This document shows positions 7,009 to 15,012 of a DNA stretch of 41,021 nt, piece by piece; the first letter of the stretch is position 1, and every line of letters begins with the position of its first letter. The stretch is taken from contig LOEW01000294.1 of assembly GCA_001516045.1 (NCBI GenBank), positions 1 through 41,021 on the forward strand. Reading direction: 5' to 3'. Origin of the DNA: Desulfosporosinus sp. BRH_c37. GTDB lineage: Bacteria; Bacillota; Desulfitobacteriia; Desulfitobacteriales; Desulfitobacteriaceae. Below the pieces are notes generated by a model. That model saw only the letters and a program-made list of their open reading frames with translations. It was not told the DNA's origin and searched no databases. The position numbers and the translations under genes are program-made.

Positions 7009-8748
7009 CTAATATTTCCCAAACTCTTGATCACTTAAAGAAATCTTAGGCTTACTGCTTGTTGCTGAAGCCTCCGCATACCCTTGGTTAGAATAAGGGG
7101 TGTTATCGCGCTTCTTCTTTTTGGACATATCCTCCAGCATGCGTAAAACCTCTGGATTCATATCCTCAAACCCTCTATAAGAGGAGCCAGTTGTTTTCTT
7201 CAGCTTAAACCGACTAACTTGTTCTCTGAGCAGCTCTGCTTGACTCGATAATTCCTCACTTGCTGCAGCGCTTTCTTCTGAAGTAGCGGAATTCGTCTGA
7301 ACAACATCGGATACTTGCAAAATGCCTTGATTCACCTGATTAATACCTAAAGCTTGCTCATTAGAGGCTGTAGCAATTTCCCCGACTAAATTGGTCGCTT
7401 TTGTAACTCCATCGACGATTTGGTTGAGTGCCACAGCCGTTTCGCTAGCAATTTTCGTACCGCCTTCGACCTTCTTAATTGAACCCTCGATCAGAGCAGT
7501 CGTTTCTTTAGCAGCGTTGGCACTTCTGGCCGCTAGATTGCGTACTTCCTCGGCAACAACCGCAAAACCTTTACCATGTTGACCTGCACGGGCAGCTTCA
7601 ACCGCCGCATTCAAAGCTAAGATGTTTGTTTGAAAGGCTATTTCGTCAATGACTTTAATGATCTTGAAAATGTTTCCGGATGATTCGTTAATATCATCCA
7701 TAGCTTTGAGCATACCTTGCATATGCTCGTTCCCTTTTATAGCGCCTTCTTTGGCTGCCAGGGCCAACTCATTAGCCTGAGTAGCATTAGAAGCATTCAG
7801 TTTAGTCTGCGTCGAAATTTCCTCCATCGAGGCGGTAAGTTGTTCAACTGAACTCGCTTGTTCAGTTGACCCTTGGGAAAGCGCTTGGGCAGAGTCGGAG
7901 ACCTGTCTTGATCCTGCAGCAACCTGAGCCGAAGCATTATTTATTTCACCCATTACTTCATTTAACGATATAATTACATTATTTAACGAATTCATTAAAA
8001 TTCCTATTTCATCCTTGGTAGTAATATCAATGTGTATGTCAAGATCGCCTTCTGCAAGTCTGCCTGCGACTCCCACCAGTTGCTTAATCGGTTTGCTGAT
8101 AATTGAGCTGAGGAACACGCCTAAACCTATAGCAATGATTCCACCTGCAAGTATAACAATAATCATAATTACTGTCGCGCTATCGGCCGTCTTGGTATTA
8201 GCATCGGCCTTAATTTTTCCATTGTCTACGTTAACTTTGATAATATTTGCAATTGCATCTTGTAATTCCCTCGAAGCGATGCCAGAGGAACCCGTTTCAC
8301 TCATTAGTGCTATAGCCTCTGCAGTTTTATTTTGTTTTGCAAGCTCAGTTACCTTAACAATCTCCTGATCAAAGGCAGTATCTTTCTTAACCAGATCTGT
8401 ATATAACCCTCTCATACTGTCTGATACTATAGTTTTATTATAAGCCTCTAAATCCTTGTCAATATCAGCTTGTCTCTGAGCTAGATTGTCCGTCGACTTT
8501 TTTTTATCGAGTGGATCATTTGCTAAGATTATGTCACGTACATTGACCCTCATCCTTTGGAATTGAGTAGATAAATCCGCTAAATCGGAGATCGGTACCG
8601 TCACGTTCTCATATAGCACCGTATCTGCTTGGTTTAAATCTTTAATATTTACGATGCCTACAACGCCTACTATACCCGCAATAATTGCAACAAGAATAAA
8701 CCCGGTTATTAACTTAGCAGCAATTTTCATATCCATAAACCATCTCAT
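7009..8748 (-). CDS. Methyl-accepting chemotaxis protein with a 4-helix-bundle sensor
   Basis: A 579-residue chemoreceptor. A first membrane helix (about 10-32) is followed by an extracytoplasmic four-helix-bundle sensor with many charged residues (about 33-187), a second membrane helix (about 190-215), HAMP (about 216-270) and the signalling domain. The hairpin tip contains VIDEIAFQTNILALNAAVEA followed by a glycine and alanine rich stretch ending EEVRNLAARSA, the CheA/CheW contact region. The C-terminal tail is polar, with no NWETF-type pentapeptide. The ligand cannot be predicted. It is encoded within the tetR-che operon, 30 nt after cheW, so it is probably the cognate receptor of this array. 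Confidence 0.93.
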   Translation of the reverse strand: MRWFMDMKIAAKLITGFILVAIIAGIVGVVGIVNIKDLNQADTVLYENVTVPISDLADLSTQFQRMRVNVRDIILANDPLDKKKSTDNLAQRQADIDKDLEAYNKTIVSDSMRGLYTDLVKKDTAFDQEIVKVTELAKQNKTAEAIALMSETGSSGIASRELQDAIANIIKVNVDNGKIKADANTKTADSATVIMIIVILAGGIIAIGLGVFLSSIISKPIKQLVGVAGRLAEGDLDIHIDITTKDEIGILMNSLNNVIISLNEVMGEINNASAQVAAGSRQVSDSAQALSQGSTEQASSVEQLTASMEEISTQTKLNASNATQANELALAAKEGAIKGNEHMQGMLKAMDDINESSGNIFKIIKVIDEIAFQTNILALNAAVEAARAGQHGKGFAVVAEEVRNLAARSANAAKETTALIEGSIKKVEGGTKIASETAVALNQIVDGVTKATNLVGEIATASNEQALGINQVNQGILQVSDVVQTNSATSEESAAASEELSSQAELLREQVSRFKLKKTTGSSYRGFEDMNPEVLRMLEDMSKKKKRDNTPYSNQGYAEASATSSKPKISLSDQEFGKY

Positions 8749-8778
8749 TCCTCAACACCTCCACATTATTCTTAATAA

Positions 8779-9264
8779 TTACATTAAATTTTCCAAATCC
8801 GTTTCATTGAGCAGCTTATCCGAATCCAAGAGAAGCTTGACTTCACTTCCCACTTTACCGATCCCTTTAATGTATCTATTTCCTTCCTTCGCCATGTTCG
8901 GAGGAGCTACAATTTCTTCATCAGGTATAGATATCACTTCAGAAACACTATCGACTATCAGCCCAATCGAGACCTCTCTGATATCAATGACTACGATGCA
9001 CGTTCTATCATTGTACTCTCTAAAGGGCTTTCTAAATCGCAACCGTACATCCATGACCGGAATAATTTTACCCCGCAAATTTATGATTCCCTTCACATAT
9101 TCGGGCATTTCAGGAATTTCAGTAATGGGCTGCATTCCAATGATTTCAGTGACGTATTTGATTTCAATCCCATAAAACTCATTGCCCATGCAAAAGGTGA
9201 GAAACTTGCCTTTCTGTGTATCTTCGATTATGTCTGACGTATCTTGCTCAACGATATCCGCCAT
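8779..9264 (-). CDS. cheW: Chemotaxis coupling protein CheW
   Basis: A 161-residue CheW-domain protein: FLTFCMGNEFYGIEIKYVTE, then VKGIINLRGKIIPVMDVRLR and VGLIVDSVSEV (positions about 20-135). CheW links chemoreceptor tips to the kinase CheA in the signalling array at the inner face of the membrane. It is encoded between cheA (23 nt upstream) and the MCP (30 nt downstream), the usual order for a dedicated array. The acidic N-terminal tail (DIVEQDTSDIIEDTQKG) is unremarkable. Confidence 0.95.
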   Translation of the reverse strand: MADIVEQDTSDIIEDTQKGKFLTFCMGNEFYGIEIKYVTEIIGMQPITEIPEMPEYVKGIINLRGKIIPVMDVRLRFRKPFREYNDRTCIVVIDIREVSIGLIVDSVSEVISIPDEEIVAPPNMAKEGNRYIKGIGKVGSEVKLLLDSDKLLNETDLENLM

Positions 9265-9287
9265 CTAATTTCCCCTTTCCCTGAAAT

Positions 9288-11393
9288 TTACGCTGATTGC
9301 CTAATCATAAGCCCCCCAATATCTAGTATTAGACTTATACTTCCATCCCCCAATAAGGTACACCCAGCCAGACCACTTACTTTTTTCGTGTTTCGTATAT
9401 ATGTTGGAAGCGCTTTTACGACGACCTGCTGCTGTCCAATCAACTCATCTGCAAAGATACAAAGGGTTTTGTTGTCCTGCTCCACCATAATAATGATCCC
9501 TTCTGTAAACTCAGTCACATCAGTCTGAACATGATAAATATTGTGCAAACGCAGGACGGGAAAACATTGTCCTCGAACCATCATCATTTCGTTATTATCC
9601 GGATCAACAATCACCTCTGTCATTTTGGGCCTGAAGGACTCTTTTATTGCGGTTGTCGGTATGGTATAGCGTGAATCCCCCACCTTAATGTTCATACCGT
9701 CTATGATCGCCAGGGTTAGAGGAATTTTTAGAGTAATGGTCGTACCCTTTCCAGGTACACTATCCGCCGTGATTGTTCCTCCAACGGCTTCAATATTTTT
9801 CACAACGACATCCATCCCGACGCCCCGCCCAGAAAATTCCGTAACCTCCTCGTTCGTCGAAAACCCAGGTAGAAAGACCATGTTATAGATTTCCTTATCC
9901 GTGATTTCATCTTCTGTTCCTTGAATTAATCCTTTTTCACGAGCTTTGGCTAAGATCCTATCTTTGTTAAAACCTTCACCATCATCCCGAATAATAATTA
10001 AGACATCTCCACCTGCATTTTTAGCTTCTAAGGTAATTGTTCCCAAACGGGGTTTCCCCTTGGTTTCTCGTTCAGAAGGCATTTCTATGCCATGATCCAT
10101 CGAATTGCGAATGAGATGCATTAAGGGATCCGAAATATGTTCAATGATATTTTTATCAACCTCAGTTTCCTGACCCATTAACTGAAGCTGAACTTCCTTG
10201 TTGAGTTTTTTACACATATCACGTAATGTCCGGTTCATCTTTTGGAACGTACCCGCTAAGGGTACCATGCGTACGGACATGACAGTATCTTGGAGTTCAC
10301 TGGTGATTTTTCTGAGTTGTCGAGCAGCCTTGGCAAAGTTATTCAGCTCCAAGCCTTTAAGGTCTGGATTTTGGGTCACCATCGCCTCAGCTATCACCAT
10401 TTCTCCCACTAAATCCATAAGCTGGTCTAACTTTGCTACACTGACACTAATAATGCTTTGCAGATTTGCCGAAGCATGAATTTCTCTTTCTTCATGTTTG
10501 TTGGCTAAATGGTCTGGATCCGTAGCACTCGGAACCTTTATGGTGCTACCCTCTAGCAAAATTCTCCTTTCTTTGTGGAGATCATTGAATAGTTTACTAT
10601 TTTCCACCTGCGCCAATTGAAGATCCTTTAATGAGAACGTTTGCATCAAAACTCTGTGAATTTCTTCCAAGGAACGATCTGTCTTCAAAAACAGGGTAAA
10701 CCCCTGCTCAGCAATAACCCCAGCACTATCCTCGTGATCGAGATCTTCTGGAATATGGTAAAACTCTTCGACAAGCTCTCCTAAATCGTTTACTACCCCA
10801 AAGGCGCGCAAGTTTTCCATACCACAATCTGGTTCAAAACGAAGGGTGGCCTGAAATTTACTCATCATGGACGACGTTTCCGTTCTTACTTTGCTTATGT
10901 AATATTGCTGCTTCTCTGGGGCACGATTTTCATGACAAACTGATCCAGTTACGTGCAGATTGTCAGCACTTAAATTTTGATCTTTGATAGTGTCGTGGAA
11001 GTCTCGTAAATGCTTAATTAAAGCTGAAGCATCGCCATCTGCTTCATCACCATTCCTGATCTTATGGATTTCTACCTTTATAAAATCAAGACCCTCAAAC
11101 ACTAAATCTGACAACTGCGAATAGTCAACCTTCTGGGGCTTATCCTCGCGTAGAACAAAAAATAGGTCTTCCATTGAATGGGCCAGTGTTGAAATATTAT
11201 TAAAAAGCATCATTGCCGAGGAGCCTTTGATCGTATGCATAATTCGAAAAATCTCGTTGATGGCCTCGGAAGCATAGGAGCTAGACTTTTCATTAGATAT
11301 AATCAAGAGCTCCATTTGCTCAATTAGTTGCATCGACTCGAAAATGAAGAGATCCAGCATCGGTTCATTGACATACTGGTTAGACAATTCCAT
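9288..11393 (-). CDS. cheA: Chemotaxis histidine kinase CheA
   Basis: A 701-residue kinase of typical CheA layout. P1/Hpt (about 10-115) carries H53 in IMHTIKGSSAMM. A P2-like segment (about 180-270) follows. P3 dimerisation (about 315-375) contains LDQLMDLVGEMVIAEAMV. P4 ATPase has an N box (LIRNSMDHGIE), G1 (RDDGEGFN) and G2 (FSGRGVGMDVV). P5, the CheW-like regulatory domain, ends the protein. It autophosphorylates under receptor control and passes phosphate to the CheY encoded 27 nt upstream, and probably to CheB at 21816-22844. All key residues are present. No flagellar gene is nearby, so the output (flagella, pili or another process) is open. Confidence 0.95.
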   Translation of the reverse strand: MELSNQYVNEPMLDLFIFESMQLIEQMELLIISNEKSSSYASEAINEIFRIMHTIKGSSAMMLFNNISTLAHSMEDLFFVLREDKPQKVDYSQLSDLVFEGLDFIKVEIHKIRNGDEADGDASALIKHLRDFHDTIKDQNLSADNLHVTGSVCHENRAPEKQQYYISKVRTETSSMMSKFQATLRFEPDCGMENLRAFGVVNDLGELVEEFYHIPEDLDHEDSAGVIAEQGFTLFLKTDRSLEEIHRVLMQTFSLKDLQLAQVENSKLFNDLHKERRILLEGSTIKVPSATDPDHLANKHEEREIHASANLQSIISVSVAKLDQLMDLVGEMVIAEAMVTQNPDLKGLELNNFAKAARQLRKITSELQDTVMSVRMVPLAGTFQKMNRTLRDMCKKLNKEVQLQLMGQETEVDKNIIEHISDPLMHLIRNSMDHGIEMPSERETKGKPRLGTITLEAKNAGGDVLIIIRDDGEGFNKDRILAKAREKGLIQGTEDEITDKEIYNMVFLPGFSTNEEVTEFSGRGVGMDVVVKNIEAVGGTITADSVPGKGTTITLKIPLTLAIIDGMNIKVGDSRYTIPTTAIKESFRPKMTEVIVDPDNNEMMMVRGQCFPVLRLHNIYHVQTDVTEFTEGIIIMVEQDNKTLCIFADELIGQQQVVVKALPTYIRNTKKVSGLAGCTLLGDGSISLILDIGGLMIRQSA

Positions 11394-11420
11394 TCACCCC
11401 CTTCTGACTTGGAGTTCCCT

Positions 11421-11783
11421 TTAAATACCTAACACTTTAGAAATTGTTTTATATAGAAATTCTTCCTTAAATGGTTTAACGATAAAGGTTTTTGCTCCAC
11501 TAATTATGGCTTCTTTCACCATGCTCTCCTGTCCCATGGCAGAGACCATGATCACTTTAGCCTGAGGGTCAAAAGCCTTGATAGCTTTGAGAGCTTCAAT
11601 CCCAGTCATCTCTGGCATCGTTATATCCATCGTCACAACATCGGGACGTAATTCTTTATACATTGAAACACCTATCTCCCCATTAGCTGCTTCTCCGATA
11701 ATTTCTATTTCGTAATTCATCAGCATATTTCGAATGGAAAGTCGCATGAAAGCGGCATCATCCACAATAAGTAATTTCTTCAT
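11421..11783 (-). CDS. cheY: Response regulator CheY
   Basis: A 120-residue receiver with D8-D9, phospho-acceptor D53 in VVTMDITMPEMTG, switch S81 in VIMVSAMG and K103 in FIVKPFKEE, the full active-site set. The sequence follows the Bacillus/Thermotoga-type CheY pattern. Phospho-CheY normally acts on the motor switch. It is encoded between tetR (16 nt) and cheA (27 nt). A decayed second copy of this gene and its flanks can be recognised upstream of cheR at 23691-23789. Confidence 0.93.
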   Translation of the reverse strand: MKKLLIVDDAAFMRLSIRNMLMNYEIEIIGEAANGEIGVSMYKELRPDVVTMDITMPEMTGIEALKAIKAFDPQAKVIMVSAMGQESMVKEAIISGAKTFIVKPFKEEFLYKTISKVLGI

Positions 11784-11799
11784 CTAACTCCACTCCTCA

Positions 11800-12408
11800 C
11801 TAACTTGTACTTTTTGTCTTACACCTTATTCTGAAAACATCTAACAACATCTTTAAAGCTGTCAAAGTATGTTTCTTCAAAGAAAAATTATAATTGTCAA
11901 GACGCCATCTTAGGATAATAACTCTTTCTAAGCCTATAATAAGATCAGCCAAACTTTCAGTATCGACATCCTTGGAGATTTCTTTCTGGCGTTTAGCATC
12001 CTCAATTAAGGATCGAATAGCCTTGACCCGTTTTGCGAAAATTCTTTGGACCACATCACCGAGCTCTATTTCATGCATTAATCCCTCATAGGACAGGGTA
12101 ATGGCTGTTATTTCTGGGTAATTTTCATAATATGTGACATAGGCTTCTACAAAATAAATAATTGCTTCGATAGGTGTAAACTCTTTCAATCCTAATGATT
12201 CAATAATTGCTTCATCATATTGAGCGAAATATTCGAGTACCGCCAAAATGAGTTCGTTCTTGGTTTTATAATGCTTAAAAATTGTTGATTCGGAGATGCC
12301 CTGCCTTTTTGCCACTTCCCTAGTCGTTAGCCCCTGCAGACCATGTTCACTGATAACCTCGATCGTCGATAAAATTAAACTTTCTTTAGTGTGCAATAAT
12401 TTGGACAA
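11800..12408 (-). CDS. TetR/AcrR-family transcriptional regulator
   Basis: About 202 residues. The N-terminal helix-turn-helix reads STIEVISEHGLQGLTTREVA then KRQGISESTIFKHYKTKNEL, the standard TetR DNA-binding domain. The all-helical remainder is a ligand-binding and dimer domain with no recognisable ligand signature. Start choice: an ATG at 12453 is in frame, but it lies inside the -10 box of a strong promoter and has no ribosome site. The TTG at 12408 has GGAGG 8 nt upstream and fits. It heads the che operon and is probably an autorepressor through the site at 12424-12442. A matching site precedes cheR. Confidence 0.88.
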   Translation of the reverse strand: MSKLLHTKESLILSTIEVISEHGLQGLTTREVAKRQGISESTIFKHYKTKNELILAVLEYFAQYDEAIIESLGLKEFTPIEAIIYFVEAYVTYYENYPEITAITLSYEGLMHEIELGDVVQRIFAKRVKAIRSLIEDAKRQKEISKDVDTESLADLIIGLERVIILRWRLDNYNFSLKKHTLTALKMLLDVFRIRCKTKSTS

Positions 12409-12423
12409 AATTTTTTCCTCCAA

Positions 12424-12442
12424 TGGCGAGTAATCATTCACT
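12424..12442. promoter_or_regulatory. Putative TetR operator, copy 1
   Basis: TGGCGAGTAATCATTCACT is imperfectly palindromic (TGA.T.AT..T.TCA type) and lies about 10 bp downstream of the -10 box of the tetR-che promoter. It matches 18 of 19 bases of the site at 23830-23848. The type resembles TGAATGA...TCATTCA operators of TetR-family fatty-acid regulators (family knowledge from memory). Confidence 0.55.
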
Positions 12443-12451
12443 TTCCCTCTC

Positions 12452-12480
12452 ATAATATCTGTTTAGCAAAAAATTGTCAA
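12452..12480 (-). promoter_or_regulatory. Sigma-A promoter of the tetR-che operon
   Basis: On the reverse strand TTGACA (12480-12475) and TATTAT (12457-12452) are 17 nt apart. Transcription should begin near 12445, downstream of the in-frame ATG at 12453. Confidence 0.8.
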
Positions 12481-12549
12481 TTATTTTTTCCACCCTTTTT
12501 TTCATTTAACCTGCCGATTCACAGGGGAAACTTGTTCATTAAATGCAAA

Positions 12550-12586
12550 GAAACGGACGAAAGGCATTAAACTTTTAGTCCGTTTC
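12550..12586. terminator. Hairpin downstream of moaD-like gene
   Basis: GAAACGGAC (12550-12558) pairs perfectly with GTCCGTTTC (12578-12586), with a 19-nt loop that can pair further. On the minus strand TTTGCATTT follows. It lies beyond the mobile repeat after the AOR/MoaD-like operon and likely terminates it. Confidence 0.6.
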
Positions 12587-12598
12587 AATAAATTTCAG

Positions 12599-12718
12599 TT
12601 ATCCAAATCGTAAGACTCCCACTTCTACAAGTGGGAGTGATACACCTTTTTCTGCTTCGGTGGGGGTAGAGTCCCCCACCGAAGACTCGATGTTCAACTT
12701 TAGTTGAACGAGTTCACT
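12599..12718 (-). mobile_element. Hairpin-rich non-autonomous repeat, copy A (120 bp)
   Basis: In the reverse direction it starts AGTGAACTCGTTCA and ends TTACGATTTGGATAA. It holds three successive perfect or near-perfect hairpins: GTTCAAC.../...GTTGAAC, CTTCGGTGGGGG/CCCCCACCGAAG, and ACTCCCACTT/AAGTGGGAGT. The same termini and hairpins recur at 15040-15221 and 36139-36256, and partly at 28655-28713. No transposase ORF and no target duplication are seen. The hairpin ends suggest mobilisation by an IS200/IS605-type enzyme elsewhere, which is inference. Confidence 0.75.
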
Positions 12719-12736
12719 GAATAAATAAGCTACCAT

Positions 12737-12961
12737 TTACATACCACCGACCGGAGGAGAGAAAGCAACGATATCCTGGTTCTGCACCTCTTGACCAAAT
12801 TCAACTACTCGACTGTTGACCATACAGATGGCAACTTCTTCTAGCGGTAGGTTGTGCTTGTTAATGATATCAATTACACGGCTGTTTTCCTCCAATTGAG
12901 TCTTTTCTTCTTTAAACCGACCTTCACGAAGGTCTCCAAAGAGCTTTACCTTGACTTCCAT
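12737..12961 (-). CDS. MoaD/ThiS-family ubiquitin-like sulfur carrier, AOR-associated
   Basis: A 74-residue beta-grasp protein: MEVKVKLFGDLREGRF, VIDIINKHNLPLEEVAICMV and the C-terminal VAFSPPVGGM. MoaD proteins carry thiocarboxylated sulfur on a terminal Gly-Gly for pterin dithiolene formation. Lying 69 nt behind an aldehyde:ferredoxin oxidoreductase gene, it probably serves tungstopterin cofactor supply for that enzyme. The odd point is that the protein ends GGM, so the di-glycine is not at the extreme C terminus and would need trimming, or a different activation route, to be adenylated. GAGGAGG precedes the ATG at ideal spacing. Confidence 0.88.
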   Translation of the reverse strand: MEVKVKLFGDLREGRFKEEKTQLEENSRVIDIINKHNLPLEEVAICMVNSRVVEFGQEVQNQDIVAFSPPVGGM

Positions 12962-13030
12962 TTATAAGCCTCCTCGTATAACATCCTTTGTACCATCCAG
13001 CTTAATTTTCATTTGTATTTATGCGACAAC

Positions 13031-14755
13031 CTAATAATTATAAACCTGTTCTAGCTCTTCACCGGAAAAATCCCAAATAGCATTATGGGGAGGTACAGGT
13101 TCACTGAAGAATTCCGGCAAACGGTCATCCTTATTTGTAAATCCAGCAGCTTCATTGAAAGCCCTTTCCGTCTTAAGTACCCGGCGTCCGAGATTGAACC
13201 AATCGTCCACGGACCAGTTCGTGCCATATTGAGCGTTAATCATGGCAATTAGAGCATGAGAGACTGGATCGGAGTCCAGGATCGCAAAGGCAGTGAAAAT
13301 GCATAGACCTGCACTGTCAATGGCTGCTGTGGCAATTTGCAAATTCCTCGAAAGTTCAATCTGACCCTCTTTTGCCAAGGGATCTGTATGACCACCCACA
13401 TTTAAGATATTCGCAGTAACTGAGTACCCAGCAGTATGGTCGGCACCCATCGTAGTCGTAGCGTAGGTTACGCCGATACCCTTAACTGACCGTGGATCAT
13501 AGGCCGGCATGCTCTGACATTTAACCGTCGGAACCCGGGTTACTCCAAAAGCTTTACCTGTGAAATCAGCTCCATTGCCAAGGATACGTCCAAGTGAAGT
13601 ACCTTTTTTAATCTCGTCTTTAAATAATTTTAGGATTCCGTTACCATCCCCCCAGGGGAGGATACCTGCTTCCATTGCCACCATCATGGTCCCGGCAGTT
13701 TCAATCGTATCTATGCCAATGTCATCGCATAACTGGTCGATATGAGCGATAATATCTAAATCGTCAACTGTGCAGCCTGCCCCGAACCCCCAAATTGTCT
13801 CATATTCAAAACCAGAGGTAAGGTATTTACTGTCTTTATCGTTATAAGTTTGGGAGCAACGAATAACACAACCAACATGGCAACCATGGGTAGGATCGCC
13901 CTTTCTACTCATGATAGTATCATACATGGTCTCGCCGCTAATCTTTTCGGCTCCATCGAATTGACCCATCCTGAAATTTTTGGTAGGTAGTCCGCCAGCC
14001 TCGTTGAGAATATTAATTAGGACGTTGGTTCCATATTTGGGCAGGGCGTTACCGCTCACAGGGTGACTAAGTAATCCCTTATTAAAGATTGAAGCAGCTT
14101 TTTTGAATTTTTCCTTGTCGTTAATCTCAATTCCATCCCCGTCGTTATCGTCCAAGGTTATGAACTTGATCCGTTTAGAACTCATGACAGCTCCGAGCCC
14201 ACCTCGCCCTAAGCTACGAATATGGCCTTTGGGGTCTTTAACAGAAATATTGGCTGCGGACATTTTAAATTCCCCGGCTTGTCCGATGGTTATTACTCCT
14301 GTATTTTCTCCATATCTTGAGGTTAAAGTATGGATTACTTCATAATTGCCTTTTCCCAAGAGCTCGGTTTCTTCTTTGATTTCCACGCCATCTTTATGAA
14401 CATGGAGACAATACCATTTATCTCCTTCTGGAATGTCCTCAATAATTAAGGCTTTTACACCTAGCTTCGCAAGTCTTTGGGCCGCAGTTCCTCCGGAGTT
14501 GCTTTCTTTTATACCACCGGTTAAGGGACTCTTAGCACCCGCCGATAAACGTCCCGCGTTAGCCGCCATAGTACCCGTAAGCAACCCCGGCGCAAAAACT
14601 AATTTGTTTTTACTGCCAAGTGGGTGACTGGTAGGGTCAACCTCTTTGGCTACTATGCTCGAAGTTAGCCCTCGGCCCCCAAGCAACTTCCACTCCTCAG
14701 GTACTTCCTCTGCAACAAACGAAAGCGTTGACATGTTGACACGATATATTTTCAC
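13031..14755 (-). CDS. aor: Tungsten-type aldehyde:ferredoxin oxidoreductase
   Basis: A 574-residue AOR-family protein. It oxidises aldehydes to acids (or reduces acids) with ferredoxin, using a tungsten bis-pterin and one [4Fe-4S] cluster. N-terminal pterin-binding segments are clear (LLGGRGLTSSIVAKEVDP, FAPGLLTGTMAANAGRLS, SLGRGGLGAVMSSKRIKF). Cluster cysteines C292, C296 and C300 lie in HGCHVGCVIRC, with C485 in SAGLCIFTAF. The first spacing is Cx3C instead of the Cx2C of Pyrococcus AOR. The length is near the family norm. GTG start at 14755 with GGAGGGTG upstream. The MoaD-like carrier gene follows in the same operon. The physiological aldehyde cannot be told from sequence. Confidence 0.92.
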   Translation of the reverse strand: MKIYRVNMSTLSFVAEEVPEEWKLLGGRGLTSSIVAKEVDPTSHPLGSKNKLVFAPGLLTGTMAANAGRLSAGAKSPLTGGIKESNSGGTAAQRLAKLGVKALIIEDIPEGDKWYCLHVHKDGVEIKEETELLGKGNYEVIHTLTSRYGENTGVITIGQAGEFKMSAANISVKDPKGHIRSLGRGGLGAVMSSKRIKFITLDDNDGDGIEINDKEKFKKAASIFNKGLLSHPVSGNALPKYGTNVLINILNEAGGLPTKNFRMGQFDGAEKISGETMYDTIMSRKGDPTHGCHVGCVIRCSQTYNDKDSKYLTSGFEYETIWGFGAGCTVDDLDIIAHIDQLCDDIGIDTIETAGTMMVAMEAGILPWGDGNGILKLFKDEIKKGTSLGRILGNGADFTGKAFGVTRVPTVKCQSMPAYDPRSVKGIGVTYATTTMGADHTAGYSVTANILNVGGHTDPLAKEGQIELSRNLQIATAAIDSAGLCIFTAFAILDSDPVSHALIAMINAQYGTNWSVDDWFNLGRRVLKTERAFNEAAGFTNKDDRLPEFFSEPVPPHNAIWDFSGEELEQVYNY

Positions 14756-15012
14756 TTAAGCACCCTCCAAGAACCTCAATTTTGTGAACTATCCAGCTGC
14801 ACATATAGGTATTTTCCACTTAAACATTTTATTTTATTCCATATTATTATTCTTAAATTGCCATTTTCAGCAAGGCCCAATAATTTATTACTCAAACGGG
14901 TGCAGGTGCTCCAAAGCTACTTGTTCATGATTCGTTAATAACTTACGTAATTTTTTTACATTTTTGGAGAGTATAATTTTAACTACAAATTATAAGGAAG
15001 GAGATGTTAAAT
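14756..15012. other. Divergent intergenic region between aor and the acyltransferase-like gene
   Basis: This AT-rich spacer holds the aor ribosome site (GGAGGGTG near 14763-14770) and, for the plus strand, TATAAT at about 14970-14976 without a convincing -35 box. AAGGAAGGAG immediately precedes the plus-strand gene. No small ORF or strong hairpin was found. Confidence 0.5.

Noticed and set aside
12599..12718. CRISPR or attenuator/riboswitch reading of the hairpin repeats
   Set aside because: There is no spacer-repeat periodicity, and the same unit occurs at unrelated loci in both orientations, including inside a coding region, which fits a mobile repeat better.
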